This document shows, piece after piece, positions 18,655-27,818 of a stretch of DNA of 64,000 bases. The position numbers and the translations under genes were made by a program. The notes under the pieces were generated by a model. That model saw only the letters and a program-made list of their open reading frames with translations, searched no databases and was not told where the DNA came from. Numbering within the stretch: the first letter of the stretch is position 1; the number at the start of each line of letters is the position of its first letter. The stretch is taken from contig REDK01000120.1 in NCBI GenBank assembly GCA_007693535.1, positions 1 through 64,000 of the forward strand, written 5' to 3'. The DNA is from Chromatiaceae bacterium. GTDB lineage: Bacteria > Pseudomonadota > Gammaproteobacteria > Chromatiales > Chromatiaceae.

Positions 18655-18858
18655 TCTCTCCACCATTCCCTCCCCCGTCACTTCGTCCTGCATCACGTCA
18701 GTCATCGGCATGTCGTCGGGACCGGTGGGGTCACGTACTGGCTGCGGTACTTGGCGGGCCGTCGTCCACCGCCGCAACGCTGCCGCGCCACCGCCAGCAC
18801 TGACCGGCCCGCACGCGCACCCCTCGCCGCGGCGACCAACTGCGCCTTCTGCACCCCC

Positions 18859-18943
18859 GCCCGGGTGGTGAAATTGGTAGACACAAGGGACTTAAAATCC
18901 CTCGGCTTCGGCCATGCGGGTTCGAGTCCCGCCCCGGGCACCA
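18859..18943 (+). tRNA. tRNA-Leu (anticodon TAA)
   Basis: A class II tRNA with acceptor stem GCCCGGG/CCCGGGC, anticodon loop CTTAAAA, a long variable arm (CTCGGCTTCGGCC region) and encoded CCA at 18941-18943. It follows tRNA-Cys as in many gammaproteobacterial cys-leu tRNA operons. Confidence 0.96.
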
Positions 18944-18949
18944 TTTGGA

Positions 18950-19110
18950 ATATCGTGGGATGGGATGCCGGAGGGCAACGCCAGAAACTGCCAAAGCCAC
19001 TGCTCCTGCGAGCGGCCGAACTTCTCTACGTCCTGCCAGCCGTCGGCGCCGGCGAGCACCGCCGCGATCGCCCGCACGCTCATGTCGCTGAGGCGATGGC
19101 GCCGGATCGC
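18950..19110 (-). pseudogene. ISAs1-family transposase remnant, N-terminal fragment
   Basis: The minus strand encodes RLSDMSVRAIAAVLAGADGWQDVEKFGRSQ followed by EQWLWQFLALPSGIPSHD, the hallmark N-terminal part of ISAs1 (H-repeat-like) transposases. Upstream residues AAAIRRHRL match the expected D-x-R-x-x-R-x-H region. The sequence then stops making sense a few bases from the tRNA-Leu CCA, so the catalytic domain is missing. It is a decayed insertion beside a tRNA. Boundaries are approximate. Confidence 0.65.
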
Positions 19111-19511
19111 AGCGGCCCTGCCTCGCCCTGCGGCAGATGCCAGGTTTCGGCGATTGGCTGCTGTGCGGGATCAGGACCCAGTTGCGACAGGAGGCCCCGG
19201 GTTTCGATGACAGCATCGGGCCGGACGACGCGAATTCCGGTTCCAGCCGGCCGAGCTGCCTGCGCAGAAGGCCAAGGCGGACAAGATCGCCGTAGCCGAT
19301 GAGCAAGAGACGGACCCGGCTTGATCCAACCGGTGCCGAGCTTCGCCGCGACGACTTGGCGGGCACTGAACTCGCTCTCCTCTGATTCCAGCACTGCAAT
19401 TCGGCAGCGCTGGTTGCATCGGCGCACCAGGATGCGGTAGGTTTTTGCAACGCATGTTGCTGGCCAACAACAGGCCGGTAACCGGTTGCCACTGCCTTCG
19501 GGATCGAACCG
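19111..19511. other. non-coding or degraded stretch before the porin gene
   Basis: Several broken minus-strand frames look partly protein-like (for example VRLLLIGYGDLVRLGLLRRQLGR and AVIETRGLLSQLGPD) but cannot be joined into one ORF or named. This may be a decayed gene next to the ISAs1 remnant; I cannot support more. Confidence 0.35.
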
Positions 19512-21050
19512 ATGCCCCACGCGAGAAAAACCACCCGGTCGCTCCCAGTCGCTTGCCGCGCTCCCGGGGCGCTGCGTCGTGCCACGACTGCTGCAACACG
19601 GACCAGTTCGCTGGCCCTGCTGATGCTGAGCGGCCTGTTGCCGCTGACGGCGTCCGGCACCAGCCTGAGCGCGCTGGAGCGACGGGTCATGGCGTTGGAG
19701 CAGGAACTGGCCGAGGCGCGGGCAGACCTTGCGGCCGCGCAACGGGGAGCGGCAGACCGCCCGGCGCTTGGCCTATCAGCTGACCTGGATGCCGAACCCG
19801 ACCGCGGTGCCGGGCCGCTGACGGCCCCGCTCGCCGAGCCCGCGGCTGGCCCGATCGCGGCTGCTCCGGCAGCGGTCGCCCCACCGCCGCCAGCAGACAA
19901 GATCCGCATTGGTCCGCTAACGATCGGTGGTGCCATGCGGGTGAACTATGTCCTTGGCGCGTATCCCGGCGGTGGCGACGGGCCGTCTCGGGGCGGCCAT
20001 GGCGGCAACTTTGAACTCGATACCTTCCGAATCAATGCCGATCTGCAGGTCGAGCAGTTGGTCGGCGCCCTCGAATACCGCTGGTACGACGGCTACAACT
20101 TCATCCACACTGGCTGGCTGGGCTGGGATTTCGTCGATGGCAGTCAGGTCCAGGTGGGCGTCAATCGGGTCCCCTTCGGTCCCGGACCCTATGGGGTCTC
20201 CCAGAGCTGGTTCTTCGACCAGCACTATTATCTCGGCCTTGCCGACGACCTGCAGCTCGGGGTCAAGTACAGCACCGGATTCGGCGATCTCGCGCTGGAC
20301 CTGGCGTACTACAACCGCAGTGTCTGGGATGGCCGCGGCCGCAGCCGCGACAGCGCCCGCTACAGCTATGCCCCGGTGATCTGGACCAGCGGCTTGGATG
20401 TCGATGGCAATGTCGTCGCGGCGGCCCCCAACGGCTACCAACGACGCCACCAGTTCAATCTGCGCGCGATCCAGTCGTTCCCGGACTGGCCGGTGGTGAC
20501 CGCGCTCGGTGCCTCGGTGCAGTATGGGCAGTTGCAGGGGCGCCGCGCCCGCGACGGCGATCACTGGGCCGCGTCGCTGCATATGACGAATACCTGGAAC
20601 AACTGGCTGCTGGCCACCCAGGTGACCCGCTTCGCGCATCGCATACACGCCGATAACGCCCTCGGTACCGCGACCCTGCTGCCGATGGGTGCCTATGATT
20701 TCGCCTGGCCAGTCGCCGCCAAGGGCTGGTTGCCGGCGGTCTCGCTGAGCTATCTCTGGGAGACCGATGCGATCCCCTGGCTGGATTCGGTGCGGCCCTA
20801 CTTGGAATACAGCACGATCCTCAAGGATGAGGGCGACTTCAAGAACAGCGCGCTGTTGATCGCCGGTGCCGCCTGGGCGCGCGGCAACTGGTTCATCTAC
20901 AGCGATCTGGCCTGGTCCGACGGCAACTATTTCGTCGGCAACCGCGGCGACGATTACAGCAACATCTTCTCGGGCGTTGGCGATTTCGGTGTCAACGGCA
21001 ACGATCGCTGGAACTACCGCTTCAACATCAACTTCGGCTATTACTTCTGA
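19512..21050 (+). CDS. outer-membrane beta-barrel porin with N-terminal coiled coil
   Basis: A 512-residue secreted protein. A signal peptide (SSLALLMLSGLLPLTASG) is followed by a short coiled coil (LSALERRVMALEQELAEARADL), a Pro/Ala linker, and from about residue 130 a barrel rich in alternating aromatic strands (ALEYRWYDGYNFIHTGWLGW, WNYRFNINFGYYF), ending in the aromatic residue typical of outer-membrane barrels. This matches the coiled-coil-plus-porin layout of proteobacterial specific porins. It lies 41 bp before proV and likely passes betaine or related solutes across the outer membrane. The start is probably right, but its ribosome site is weak. Confidence 0.75.
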   Translation: MPHARKTTRSLPVACRAPGALRRATTAATRTSSLALLMLSGLLPLTASGTSLSALERRVMALEQELAEARADLAAAQRGAADRPALGLSADLDAEPDRGAGPLTAPLAEPAAGPIAAAPAAVAPPPPADKIRIGPLTIGGAMRVNYVLGAYPGGGDGPSRGGHGGNFELDTFRINADLQVEQLVGALEYRWYDGYNFIHTGWLGWDFVDGSQVQVGVNRVPFGPGPYGVSQSWFFDQHYYLGLADDLQLGVKYSTGFGDLALDLAYYNRSVWDGRGRSRDSARYSYAPVIWTSGLDVDGNVVAAAPNGYQRRHQFNLRAIQSFPDWPVVTALGASVQYGQLQGRRARDGDHWAASLHMTNTWNNWLLATQVTRFAHRIHADNALGTATLLPMGAYDFAWPVAAKGWLPAVSLSYLWETDAIPWLDSVRPYLEYSTILKDEGDFKNSALLIAGAAWARGNWFIYSDLAWSDGNYFVGNRGDDYSNIFSGVGDFGVNGNDRWNYRFNINFGYYF

Positions 21051-21091
21051 GGCGCCCAGCCTGATCACCGCCGTCCTGCGAGCACCAACGC

Positions 21092-22282
21092 ATGCCAGAG
21101 AAGGTCGTGGTCGAACACCTGTACAAGGTGTTCGGCGAGCACCCCCAGGTCGCCCTGCGTCTGCTGCTAGAGGGGCTGGACAAGGACGCGATCTTCGCCC
21201 GCTCCGGGCAGACCGTCGGGGTCTGCGATGCCAGCTTCACGGTTGCGGCCGGCGAGGTCTTCGTCATCATGGGGCTATCGGGTTCCGGCAAGTCTACGCT
21301 GGTGCGCCTGCTCAACCGGCTGATCGAGCCGACGGCGGGGCGGGTGCTGGTCGATGGCCGCGACATCGCTGCCTTGGGTCAGGCCGAACTGCTGGCCCTG
21401 CGGCGGCGCGATATGAGCATGGTGTTTCAGTCCTTCGCCCTGATGCCCCACCTGAGTGTCGGCGCCAATGCCGCCTTGGGTCTGGAACTGGCCGGGGTCG
21501 GGCGTGCCGAGCGCGAGCAACGGGCGCTGGCGGCGCTCGATCAGGTCGGGCTGCGGACCTGGGCCGACAGCTATCCGGGGCAGCTCTCCGGCGGGATGCA
21601 GCAGCGCGTCGGCCTGGCCCGGGCCTTGGCCAGCAATCCTTCGGTGATGCTGATGGACGAGGCCTTCTCGGCGCTTGACCCGCTGATTCGCAGCGAGATG
21701 CAGGACGAATTGCTGCGCCTGCAGGCCGACAGTAGTCGCACCGTGATCTTCATCTCCCATGACCTCGACGAGGCCATGCGCATCGGCGATCGCATCGCCA
21801 TCATGGAGGGCGGCCGGGTAGTGCAGGTCGGCACTCCGGACGAGATCCTGCGCCGCCCGGCCGACGACTACGTGCGCTCCTTCTTTCGCGGGGTCGATGT
21901 GGCCACGGTGTTCAAGGCCGCCGATATCGCCCGCAAGACGCAGGTGACGGTGATCGAGCGTCACGACGATGGCGTCCGCGCCGCGGTGGCGCGCCTGCGC
22001 GAGCATGACCGCAGCTTCGGCTATGTCGTCGATCGCGATCAACACCTGCACGGTGTCGTCTCGTTGGAGTCGCTGCAGAAGGCACTGCAGAGCGATCCAC
22101 CTCGGCTCAGTCAGGCCTTTCTCGACGGTATTCCGCGCCTGGATGCTGCCACTCCGGTGGCCGCACTGCTCGGGGTCGTGGCCGCCGCCCCCTGTGGCGT
22201 GCCGGTGGTGGATGCGGCCGGGCGCTATCTCGGCGTCATTACCAAGGCCAGTCTGTTGCAGACTCTGGATCGGGAGACCTGA
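21092..22282 (+). CDS. proV: glycine betaine/proline ABC transporter ATP-binding protein
   Basis: The energising subunit of an osmoprotectant importer. The 396-residue protein opens with [18 protein letters not shown], has Walker [10 protein letters not shown], signature [15 protein letters not shown], Walker [14 protein letters not shown] and H-loop [10 protein letters not shown]. The C-terminal 120 residues contain the two CBS-type repeats ([15 protein letters not shown] and [16 protein letters not shown]) that sense ionic strength in ProV/OpuA. It is followed by proW after one base, so translation is coupled. Confidence 0.96.
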   Translation: MPEKVVVEHLYKVFGEHPQVALRLLLEGLDKDAIFARSGQTVGVCDASFTVAAGEVFVIMGLSGSGKSTLVRLLNRLIEPTAGRVLVDGRDIAALGQAELLALRRRDMSMVFQSFALMPHLSVGANAALGLELAGVGRAEREQRALAALDQVGLRTWADSYPGQLSGGMQQRVGLARALASNPSVMLMDEAFSALDPLIRSEMQDELLRLQADSSRTVIFISHDLDEAMRIGDRIAIMEGGRVVQVGTPDEILRRPADDYVRSFFRGVDVATVFKAADIARKTQVTVIERHDDGVRAAVARLREHDRSFGYVVDRDQHLHGVVSLESLQKALQSDPPRLSQAFLDGIPRLDAATPVAALLGVVAAAPCGVPVVDAAGRYLGVITKASLLQTLDRET

Positions 22283-22283
22283 G

Positions 22284-23363
22284 ATGGCCAGCAGCGGCGA
22301 CCCGAGGTCGGGCACGGTCAATCCCTGGGGGACGGGCAACGCCAGTGCGCCGGCGCCCACCAGCGCCGATTGGTTGAGCGACAGCGGCGCGGAGACCGCC
22401 GCGCGGCTGCCGTTCGACCTTTGGTACCCGTTCCAGGAGGCGGTGATCCCGTTGGGGGCCTGGGTCGAGCAGGGTCTGGACTGGCTGGTCGCCAACTTCC
22501 GGCCACTGTTTCAGGCCATCCGCTGGCCGATCGATGCCACCCTCGGCGCCGTCGAGGCGGCCTTGCTGGCAACGCCGCACCCGCTGATGCTGACCCTCTT
22601 CGGGCTGCTCGGCTGGCAGGCGGGGGGCTGGCGGCTGGGCCTGGGGGCGGTCCTGGCACTGACCACGGTCGGCCTGATCGGCGCCTGGGACGCGGCCATG
22701 GTGACCTTGGCCCTGGTCCTGACCGCGGTCCTGTTCTGCCTGCTGATCGGCCTGCCCGGCGGCATCGCGCTGGCGCGCAGCGAGCGTGCCAGCGCCCTCG
22801 TGCGACCCCTGCTCGACGCGATGCAGACCACGCCGGCCTTTGTTTATCTGGTGCCGGTGGTCATGTTGTTCGGTATCGGCAATGTGCCCGGGGTGGTGGT
22901 GACCATCATCTTCGCCCTGCCACCACTGGTTCGCCTGACCAGTCTCGGCATCCGACAGGTCCCGGCCGACCTGGTCGAGGCGGCCCGCGCCTTCGGGGCA
23001 TCGCCCCGGCAGTTGCTGTTGAAGGTGCAATTACCGCTGGCGCTACCCACGATCATGGCCGGCGTCAACCAGACGCTGATGCTGGCCCTATCCATGGTGG
23101 TCATTGCTTCGATGATCGCGGTCGGCGGCCTGGGACAGATGGTGTTGCGCGGCATCGGCCGGCTCGACATGGGGCTGGCCACCATCGGCGGGGTTGGCAT
23201 CGTCTTGCTCGCTATCCTGCTCGACCGGATCACCCAGTCGGTTGGCCGCTCGACCCGCGTGCGGGGACAGCCGCAGCGCTGGTTCGAGCGCGGCCCGGCC
23301 GGGCTCGTGGTCAGACCGATGCGCTGGCTGGTGCGCCGCTCCCGGCGGTCGGGCACCGCATAG
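22284..23363 (+). CDS. proW: glycine betaine ABC transporter permease
   Basis: The inner-membrane subunit, 359 residues. The N-terminal tail is long as in ProW, then at least six membrane segments carry the BPD_transp signature [27 protein letters not shown] (EAA loop contacting ProV). The conserved [22 protein letters not shown] lies upstream of it. ATG 22284 overlaps the intergenic A of the proV stop region and is the only credible start; the ORF-track start at 21969 reads through proV. Confidence 0.96.
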   Translation: MASSGDPRSGTVNPWGTGNASAPAPTSADWLSDSGAETAARLPFDLWYPFQEAVIPLGAWVEQGLDWLVANFRPLFQAIRWPIDATLGAVEAALLATPHPLMLTLFGLLGWQAGGWRLGLGAVLALTTVGLIGAWDAAMVTLALVLTAVLFCLLIGLPGGIALARSERASALVRPLLDAMQTTPAFVYLVPVVMLFGIGNVPGVVVTIIFALPPLVRLTSLGIRQVPADLVEAARAFGASPRQLLLKVQLPLALPTIMAGVNQTLMLALSMVVIASMIAVGGLGQMVLRGIGRLDMGLATIGGVGIVLLAILLDRITQSVGRSTRVRGQPQRWFERGPAGLVVRPMRWLVRRSRRSGTA

Positions 23364-23478
23364 GTGCGGCTTCAGCCGCCGACCTGGGTCGCATGTCACG
23401 CGGCTGCAGCCGCCCACTATCCATCCCGGGCGCCCAGCCCCGGGCGCCCGGTTTCCGGCAGACCAGAGGAGACAACGC

Positions 23479-24618
23479 ATGCTCAAGCGACCACCCTATC
23501 ACGCTGGTTTGGCTCGCCGTGACGATGACCATCGGCCAGTTCCGCGCCCGTGCGCTGGCGCCTGCCAATGGTTCCCGGCCCTGCTCAGCCGTCTGCTGTG
23601 CACCGCGACGCTGCTGCCAGCGCTCGTCCTGGCCGTGCCCCTGACCGATACCGAACCCGCCGGCAACGAGTCCGTGGCCACCCAGCCGGGTGCCGGGGTG
23701 CGGGTCGAGCCGCTACAGAGTTCGATCGCCGAAGAGACCTTTCAGACCCTGCTGGTGGTCAAGGCCCTGGAGGCCCTGGGTTACGACGTCCAGCCGATCC
23801 GCGAGATCGAATACCCCGCCGCCCACATCGCCGTGGCCAATGGCGATGCCACCTTCATCGCCAACCATTGGGACCCGCTACATGTGGATTTCTACACCGC
23901 TGCCGGCGGCGACGCGCGGCTCTATCGCGAAGGGGTCTATTCGGGCGATGCCCTGCAAGGCTACCTGATCGACAAGGAGACCGCTGAGGCCTACGAGATC
24001 GACAACATCGCCCAACTGACCGACCCGGCGCTGGCCGCGCTCTTCGACAGCAGTCGCGATGGCAAGGCCGACCTGGCCGGCTGCACCCCCGGCTGGGGCT
24101 GCGAGCAGGTCATCGAGCATCATCTGGATGCCTATGGCCTGCGCGAGAGCGTGACTCATAACCAGGGCAGCTATGCCGCGATCATGGCCGATACCGTGGC
24201 CCGCTATAGTCAGGGTGAGCCGATCCTCTACTACACATGGACCCCGCACTGGGTCAGTGGGGTGTTGGTTCCGGGCGAAGACGTGGTCTGGCTGCAAGTG
24301 CCCTTCAGCGCCTTGCCCGGCGAGCGCGCGCAACTCGACACCACCCTGCCGGACGGGTCCAACTACGGCTTCCAGGCCAATACCCAGCGCATCGTCGCCA
24401 ACCGCGACTGGGCCGAGGCCAATCCCGCCGCCGCGCGCCTGTTCGCGGTGATGGAGGTCAGCAACAACGACATCAGCGCCCAGAATTTGCGCATGCGCGA
24501 TGGCGAGAACAGCCCGCGGGATATCGAGCGACATGCCGAGGCCTGGATTCGGGCCAACCGCGAGACCTTCGACGGCTGGCTGGAGGAGGCCCGCGCCGCG
24601 GCGGTTGATGCCGGTTGA
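23479..24618 (+). CDS. proX: glycine betaine-binding periplasmic protein
   Basis: The periplasmic receptor of the ProVW importer. The 379-residue precursor has AGGAG 9 nt before ATG 23479 and a long basic N-region before the hydrophobic signal core [17 protein letters not shown]. The mature part closely follows Pro[39 protein letters not shown] with a conserved binding Trp, [28 protein letters not shown] and [17 protein letters not shown]. The roughly 35-residue pre-hydrophobic extension is unusual; an internal start is possible. A 115-bp gap to proW could hold a hairpin or second promoter. Confidence 0.94.
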   Translation: MLKRPPYHAGLARRDDDHRPVPRPCAGACQWFPALLSRLLCTATLLPALVLAVPLTDTEPAGNESVATQPGAGVRVEPLQSSIAEETFQTLLVVKALEALGYDVQPIREIEYPAAHIAVANGDATFIANHWDPLHVDFYTAAGGDARLYREGVYSGDALQGYLIDKETAEAYEIDNIAQLTDPALAALFDSSRDGKADLAGCTPGWGCEQVIEHHLDAYGLRESVTHNQGSYAAIMADTVARYSQGEPILYYTWTPHWVSGVLVPGEDVVWLQVPFSALPGERAQLDTTLPDGSNYGFQANTQRIVANRDWAEANPAAARLFAVMEVSNNDISAQNLRMRDGENSPRDIERHAEAWIRANRETFDGWLEEARAAAVDAG

Positions 24619-24675
24619 ACCCCTGTCAGTTGCACACCGCAGCGGCTGGCGCCCGGCGGCCGCGGGTCGCCATCG

Positions 24676-25167
24676 CTATCGCAGGCGCCGATAGACCCAG
24701 GCCCGTGTCCCATCGGCAAGGGGCAGCAGGCAGCGCCGATAGCGGCGGCCGACCCGCTCATAGCGGTCGAGCCGGCGCAACTCGGCGCCGCTGACCTCCA
24801 GCAGCAGGCCCGGGGTGGCGGTGCCCGGCTGCGGGTGGACATCGAGACCGACGCGGCGATGATCCGGCAACAGTGCCGGTTGGGTCTCGCCGCGGCGACC
24901 GAGCACGAACTGGCGCACCCAGGGTCGGCGCAGGGTGCCGTAGACAAACACGCGCTGCGGTTCCGCCACGTCGACGCCGGGCGGCCCGTCCGGGGGCTGC
25001 GGACCGAAGGGCGAGAGCAGAACCCACCAAAGGCTACCGGCGATGGCCAGCGACAGCAGGGCGCTGGCGAGCAGCGCGCGCCAGAACCAGCGGGTGGTGT
25101 CTTGCGTTGATCCGCGGACTGCACCTGGCTGTGGCTGGCCCGTTCGGTGTGGCGGGGGGCTGGGCAT
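24676..25167 (-). CDS. gamma-glutamylcyclotransferase-like (AIG2/GGCT fold) protein, membrane-anchored
   Basis: The 163-residue protein has an N-terminal membrane anchor (WFWRALLASALLSLAIAGSLWWVLL, residues 27-51). Then comes the GGCT domain opening RVFVYGTLRRPWVRQFVLG with the Y-G-x-L substrate loop, and further on the conserved LLEVSGAELRRLDRYE and a final YRR strand. Known relatives act on gamma-glutamyl or related amide substrates, but the substrate here cannot be told. The anchor suggests a periplasmic or membrane-side location, which is atypical. It is the last gene of the leftward yraN-dolP-GlcD-like run. Confidence 0.7.
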   Translation of the reverse strand: MPSPPPHRTGQPQPGAVRGSTQDTTRWFWRALLASALLSLAIAGSLWWVLLSPFGPQPPDGPPGVDVAEPQRVFVYGTLRRPWVRQFVLGRRGETQPALLPDHRRVGLDVHPQPGTATPGLLLEVSGAELRRLDRYERVGRRYRRCLLPLADGTRAWVYRRLR

Positions 25168-25252
25168 CGGTCGGCTCGGTCGTTCGGCATGCGGTTGCAG
25201 GCGGTCGCTGGCGGTGCCCAGGTGCGCGGGCGCCGTCCACCCTGCGCGGACC

Positions 25253-26674
25253 TCAGCCGCCCGGCGCCGCCAGCGGCAGGCCTTTGCCCGGGTTCAGAAT
25301 CCCGGCCGGATCAAATTGCGCCTTGATCGCCCGCATCAGGGCCAGCGCGGCGGGGTCGAGTTCGCGCTCGATGAAGTCGCGTTTCTCCAACCCGACGCCG
25401 TGTTCGCCGGAGAGGGTGCCGCCGAGGGCGACCACCTGGTCGAACACTGCGCTCAGGCAGACCTCGGCGCGGGCCATCTCGTCGGCGTCGTCGGGGTCGA
25501 CCAGCAGATTGACATGGATGTTGCCGTTGCCGGCATGGCCAAAATTGACGATCCGGATCGCATGCTCGCCGGCGAGCCGCTCCAGGGCATCGATGAAGGT
25601 GCCGATGCGCGAAACCGGCACCACCACGTCCTCGTTGATCTTCTTAGGGGCGACATGACGCAGGGCCGGGGAGAGGGCCTTGCGGGTGCGCCAGAGGGCG
25701 GCCACCTCGTCGCGGTCGGCAGCGATGCTGATCTCCAGCAGCCCATCGTTGCGGGCTGCTGCGCTGACCGCGGCGGCAGCGGCATCGACGCAGGCGGCCG
25801 GGCCGTCCACTTCGATCATCAGCAGGGCGCCGGTCGCGTCACTCAGGCCGAGGTCGGAGAAGCGGCGCACCATCGCGATGGCGGCGCCGTCCATGAACTC
25901 CAGCGCACAGGGGGTCACCGGTTGCGCCATGATCGCGGCCACCGCGGCGGCGGCGCTGTGATGGTCGCGATAGGTGGCCCGCAGGGTGCGGCGTGCCTCG
26001 GCCAACGGGGTGAGCTTGAGGGTGGCGCTAGTGATCAGGGCCAGGGTGCCCTCGGAGCCGATGATGAGCCGGGTGAGGTCGTAGCCGACCACACCCTTGG
26101 TGGTCATCACGCCGGTGCGCAGCGGCGTGCCGGTGCCGGTGACCGCGGTCAGACCCAAGGTGTTCTCGCGCGGGGTGCCGTATTTCACCGCCCGTGGCCC
26201 AGCGGCGTTGTAGGCGAGGTTGCCGCCGATGGTGCAGACCGCGGCACTGGTCGGGTCCGGTGGCCAGAAGAAACCATGGGCGGCGACTGCCCGCTGCAGG
26301 TCGTCGTTGACCACGCCAGGCTCGACGACGGCGAGCCGGTTGGCCGGATCGATCTCTAGGATGCGATTCATGCGCTCGAAGGCGAGCACGATGCCGCTGC
26401 GCTCGGGGACCGAGGCGCCGGTGGTGCCGGTGCCGAGACCGCGGGCGGCAATCGGCACCCCGGCCTCTCGACACCGGGTCACGATGGCTGCCACCTGCGC
26501 GGCCGCGGTGACGAAGGCGACCGCCACCGGCAGCGCGTGGCGGCGGCTGTTGTCATAGCCGTAGGCCCAGCAGTCGCCGGGATCGGTGAGCAGGGCATCG
26601 CTGCCGACGATGGCGGCCAGGCGCCGGGCGAGGCCGCGGTCGAGCCCGGCAGCGGCACGAGCGGGCGACCTCAT
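25253..26674 (-). CDS. FAD-linked oxidase, GlcD/D-lactate dehydrogenase type
   Basis: A 473-residue flavoprotein that oxidises a 2-hydroxy acid such as glycolate or D-lactate. The PCMH FAD-binding domain has RGLGTGTTGASVPE and TIGGNLAYNAAGPRAVKYG. The C-terminal cap has GHAGNGNIHVNLLVDP and GTLSGEHGVGLEKRDF with the conserved histidines. No GlcE or GlcF partner is adjacent. Its ATG overlaps the stop of the dolP-like gene (ATGA), so the two are co-translated. Glycolate oxidation would suit a CO2-fixing host with photorespiratory glycolate, but D-lactate is equally possible. Confidence 0.88.
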   Translation of the reverse strand: MRSPARAAAGLDRGLARRLAAIVGSDALLTDPGDCWAYGYDNSRRHALPVAVAFVTAAAQVAAIVTRCREAGVPIAARGLGTGTTGASVPERSGIVLAFERMNRILEIDPANRLAVVEPGVVNDDLQRAVAAHGFFWPPDPTSAAVCTIGGNLAYNAAGPRAVKYGTPRENTLGLTAVTGTGTPLRTGVMTTKGVVGYDLTRLIIGSEGTLALITSATLKLTPLAEARRTLRATYRDHHSAAAAVAAIMAQPVTPCALEFMDGAAIAMVRRFSDLGLSDATGALLMIEVDGPAACVDAAAAAVSAAARNDGLLEISIAADRDEVAALWRTRKALSPALRHVAPKKINEDVVVPVSRIGTFIDALERLAGEHAIRIVNFGHAGNGNIHVNLLVDPDDADEMARAEVCLSAVFDQVVALGGTLSGEHGVGLEKRDFIERELDPAALALMRAIKAQFDPAGILNPGKGLPLAAPGG

Positions 26675-27297
26675 GCGGCTCCCCGTGGCGGGGGGTCGAT
26701 GTATTCGAAGACCTTGACCACCCGGTTCACCCCCGGCAGCCGGCGCACCACGTCGGCGGTTAGGTCGCCTTCTTCGGGAGTAACCAGCCCCATCAGAAAC
26801 ACCACGCCGTTCTCGGTGATGATCTTGACCCGGGTCATATCGAAGCCCTCCAGCCCGCGGCCGCCACCGATCGCGACATTGGCTCGGGCCGAGATGCCGG
26901 CATCGGTCGCCTGCTGGGTGAGCCCGGCCCGCGGTCCGATCTCAACCTCGTTGTAGACCTCGCGCACCTTGGGCAAAGCGCTGATCAGCTCGGCAAAACG
27001 CCGGGCGACGGCGGGATCATCGGCCTGGCCGGTCAGCAGGACCCGATGGTTGAAGCTGCTGGCGCGGATGCGGCTGCGTCCGGCAATGTCCTGATGCTGG
27101 AAGAACAGGATCATGGCGCGGGTCTCGATGACCTCGTCGTCGAGCACGGTCTGGGCCGGGCGCCGGTCATGCACCACCCGCGCCCCCATCGCGGTGCCCA
27201 TCACGGCCATCGGGGCACAGCCACCCAGGGGCAGCATCGCCGGCAGCATCAGCATCAGCATCAGCAGCAGGACAGGGTCAGGTCTGATCGAAGGCAT
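26671..27297 (-). CDS. dolP: BON-domain outer-membrane lipoprotein, DolP (YraP) family
   Basis: The 208-residue precursor has signal core LLLMLMLMLPAMLPLGGC, with lipobox LGGC, and two BON domains: HRVLLTGQADDPAVARRFAEL...VREVYNEVEI and VKIITENGVVFLMGLVTPEEGDLTADVVRRLPGVNRVVKVFEYI. Relatives maintain outer-membrane integrity and sit at the division site. The signal segment is encoded by a 6-bp tandem repeat (CAGCAT units) coding LM, in frame, so slippage would not shift the frame. It overlaps yraN upstream by 20 bp and the oxidase gene downstream. Confidence 0.9.
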   Translation of the reverse strand: MPSIRPDPVLLLMLMLMLPAMLPLGGCAPMAVMGTAMGARVVHDRRPAQTVLDDEVIETRAMILFFQHQDIAGRSRIRASSFNHRVLLTGQADDPAVARRFAELISALPKVREVYNEVEIGPRAGLTQQATDAGISARANVAIGGGRGLEGFDMTRVKIITENGVVFLMGLVTPEEGDLTADVVRRLPGVNRVVKVFEYIDPPPRGAA

Positions 27298-27778
27298 GGC
27301 GGATCCAGTGCATCTGGTCATCGGCGCCGATCGCGAGGACATCGAAGCGGCAGGGCAGGCGGGTCGGGTGGCGTTGTAGATAATGGGCCGCGGCGGCGGC
27401 GATGCGGACCTGTTTGCGGCGGTCGACACTGGCCGCGGCGCCGCCGAAGCTTTCCGAACGCCGGAACCGGACTTCGACGAAGACCAGGGTGTCGCCGTCG
27501 CGCATGACCAAGTCCACTTCGCCCCGGCGGCAGCGAACATTATGATCCAGATGGACCAGGCCCTGATGCTCCAGCCAGGCCCGCGCCAGCCGTTCCTTGG
27601 CCGGGCCAACGGCGGACCTGCCGTGACTGGGGTCCTGACCGGAACCAATAACCGGGCCAGCACCGGGGGACCCTCTGGTTGCCAACCGGGCCACCGCGGC
27701 GGGAAGGTTGCGGAGGAGCGACTTGAACAAGGCGGGATCGACGGGGCAGAGCGGCGGCGTGCCAGACCCCGCCCCCAT
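27278..27778 (-). CDS. yraN: YraN/UPF0102 nuclease-fold protein
   Basis: A 166-residue member of UPF0102. The conserved domain starts near residue 57 (VGPAKERLARAWLEHQGLVHL) and has the PD-(D/E)XK-like core RRGEVDLVMRDGDTLVFVEVRFRRS followed by RKQVRIAAAAAHYLQ. The N-terminal 55 residues are not part of the family and may be wrongly included. In many gammaproteobacteria it follows lpoA and precedes dolP, exactly as here. Function not established; a link to DNA processing is suggested by the fold only. Confidence 0.88.
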   Translation of the reverse strand: MGAGSGTPPLCPVDPALFKSLLRNLPAAVARLATRGSPGAGPVIGSGQDPSHGRSAVGPAKERLARAWLEHQGLVHLDHNVRCRRGEVDLVMRDGDTLVFVEVRFRRSESFGGAAASVDRRKQVRIAAAAAHYLQRHPTRLPCRFDVLAIGADDQMHWIRHAFDQT

Positions 27779-27818
27779 GGCCTGGGCGACTAGCGCGCTG
27801 CCAGCGGTTGCGGCGGGA

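Noticed and set aside
18731-19936. 401-residue minus-strand ORF running through tRNA-Leu and the porin start
   Set aside because: It crosses a tRNA and the real porin gene and has no domain; only the short ISAs1-like part in a different frame is meaningful.
19917-21068. 383-residue minus-strand ORF opposite the porin
   Set aside because: Antisense shadow; the plus strand has the signal peptide and barrel with a terminal aromatic residue.
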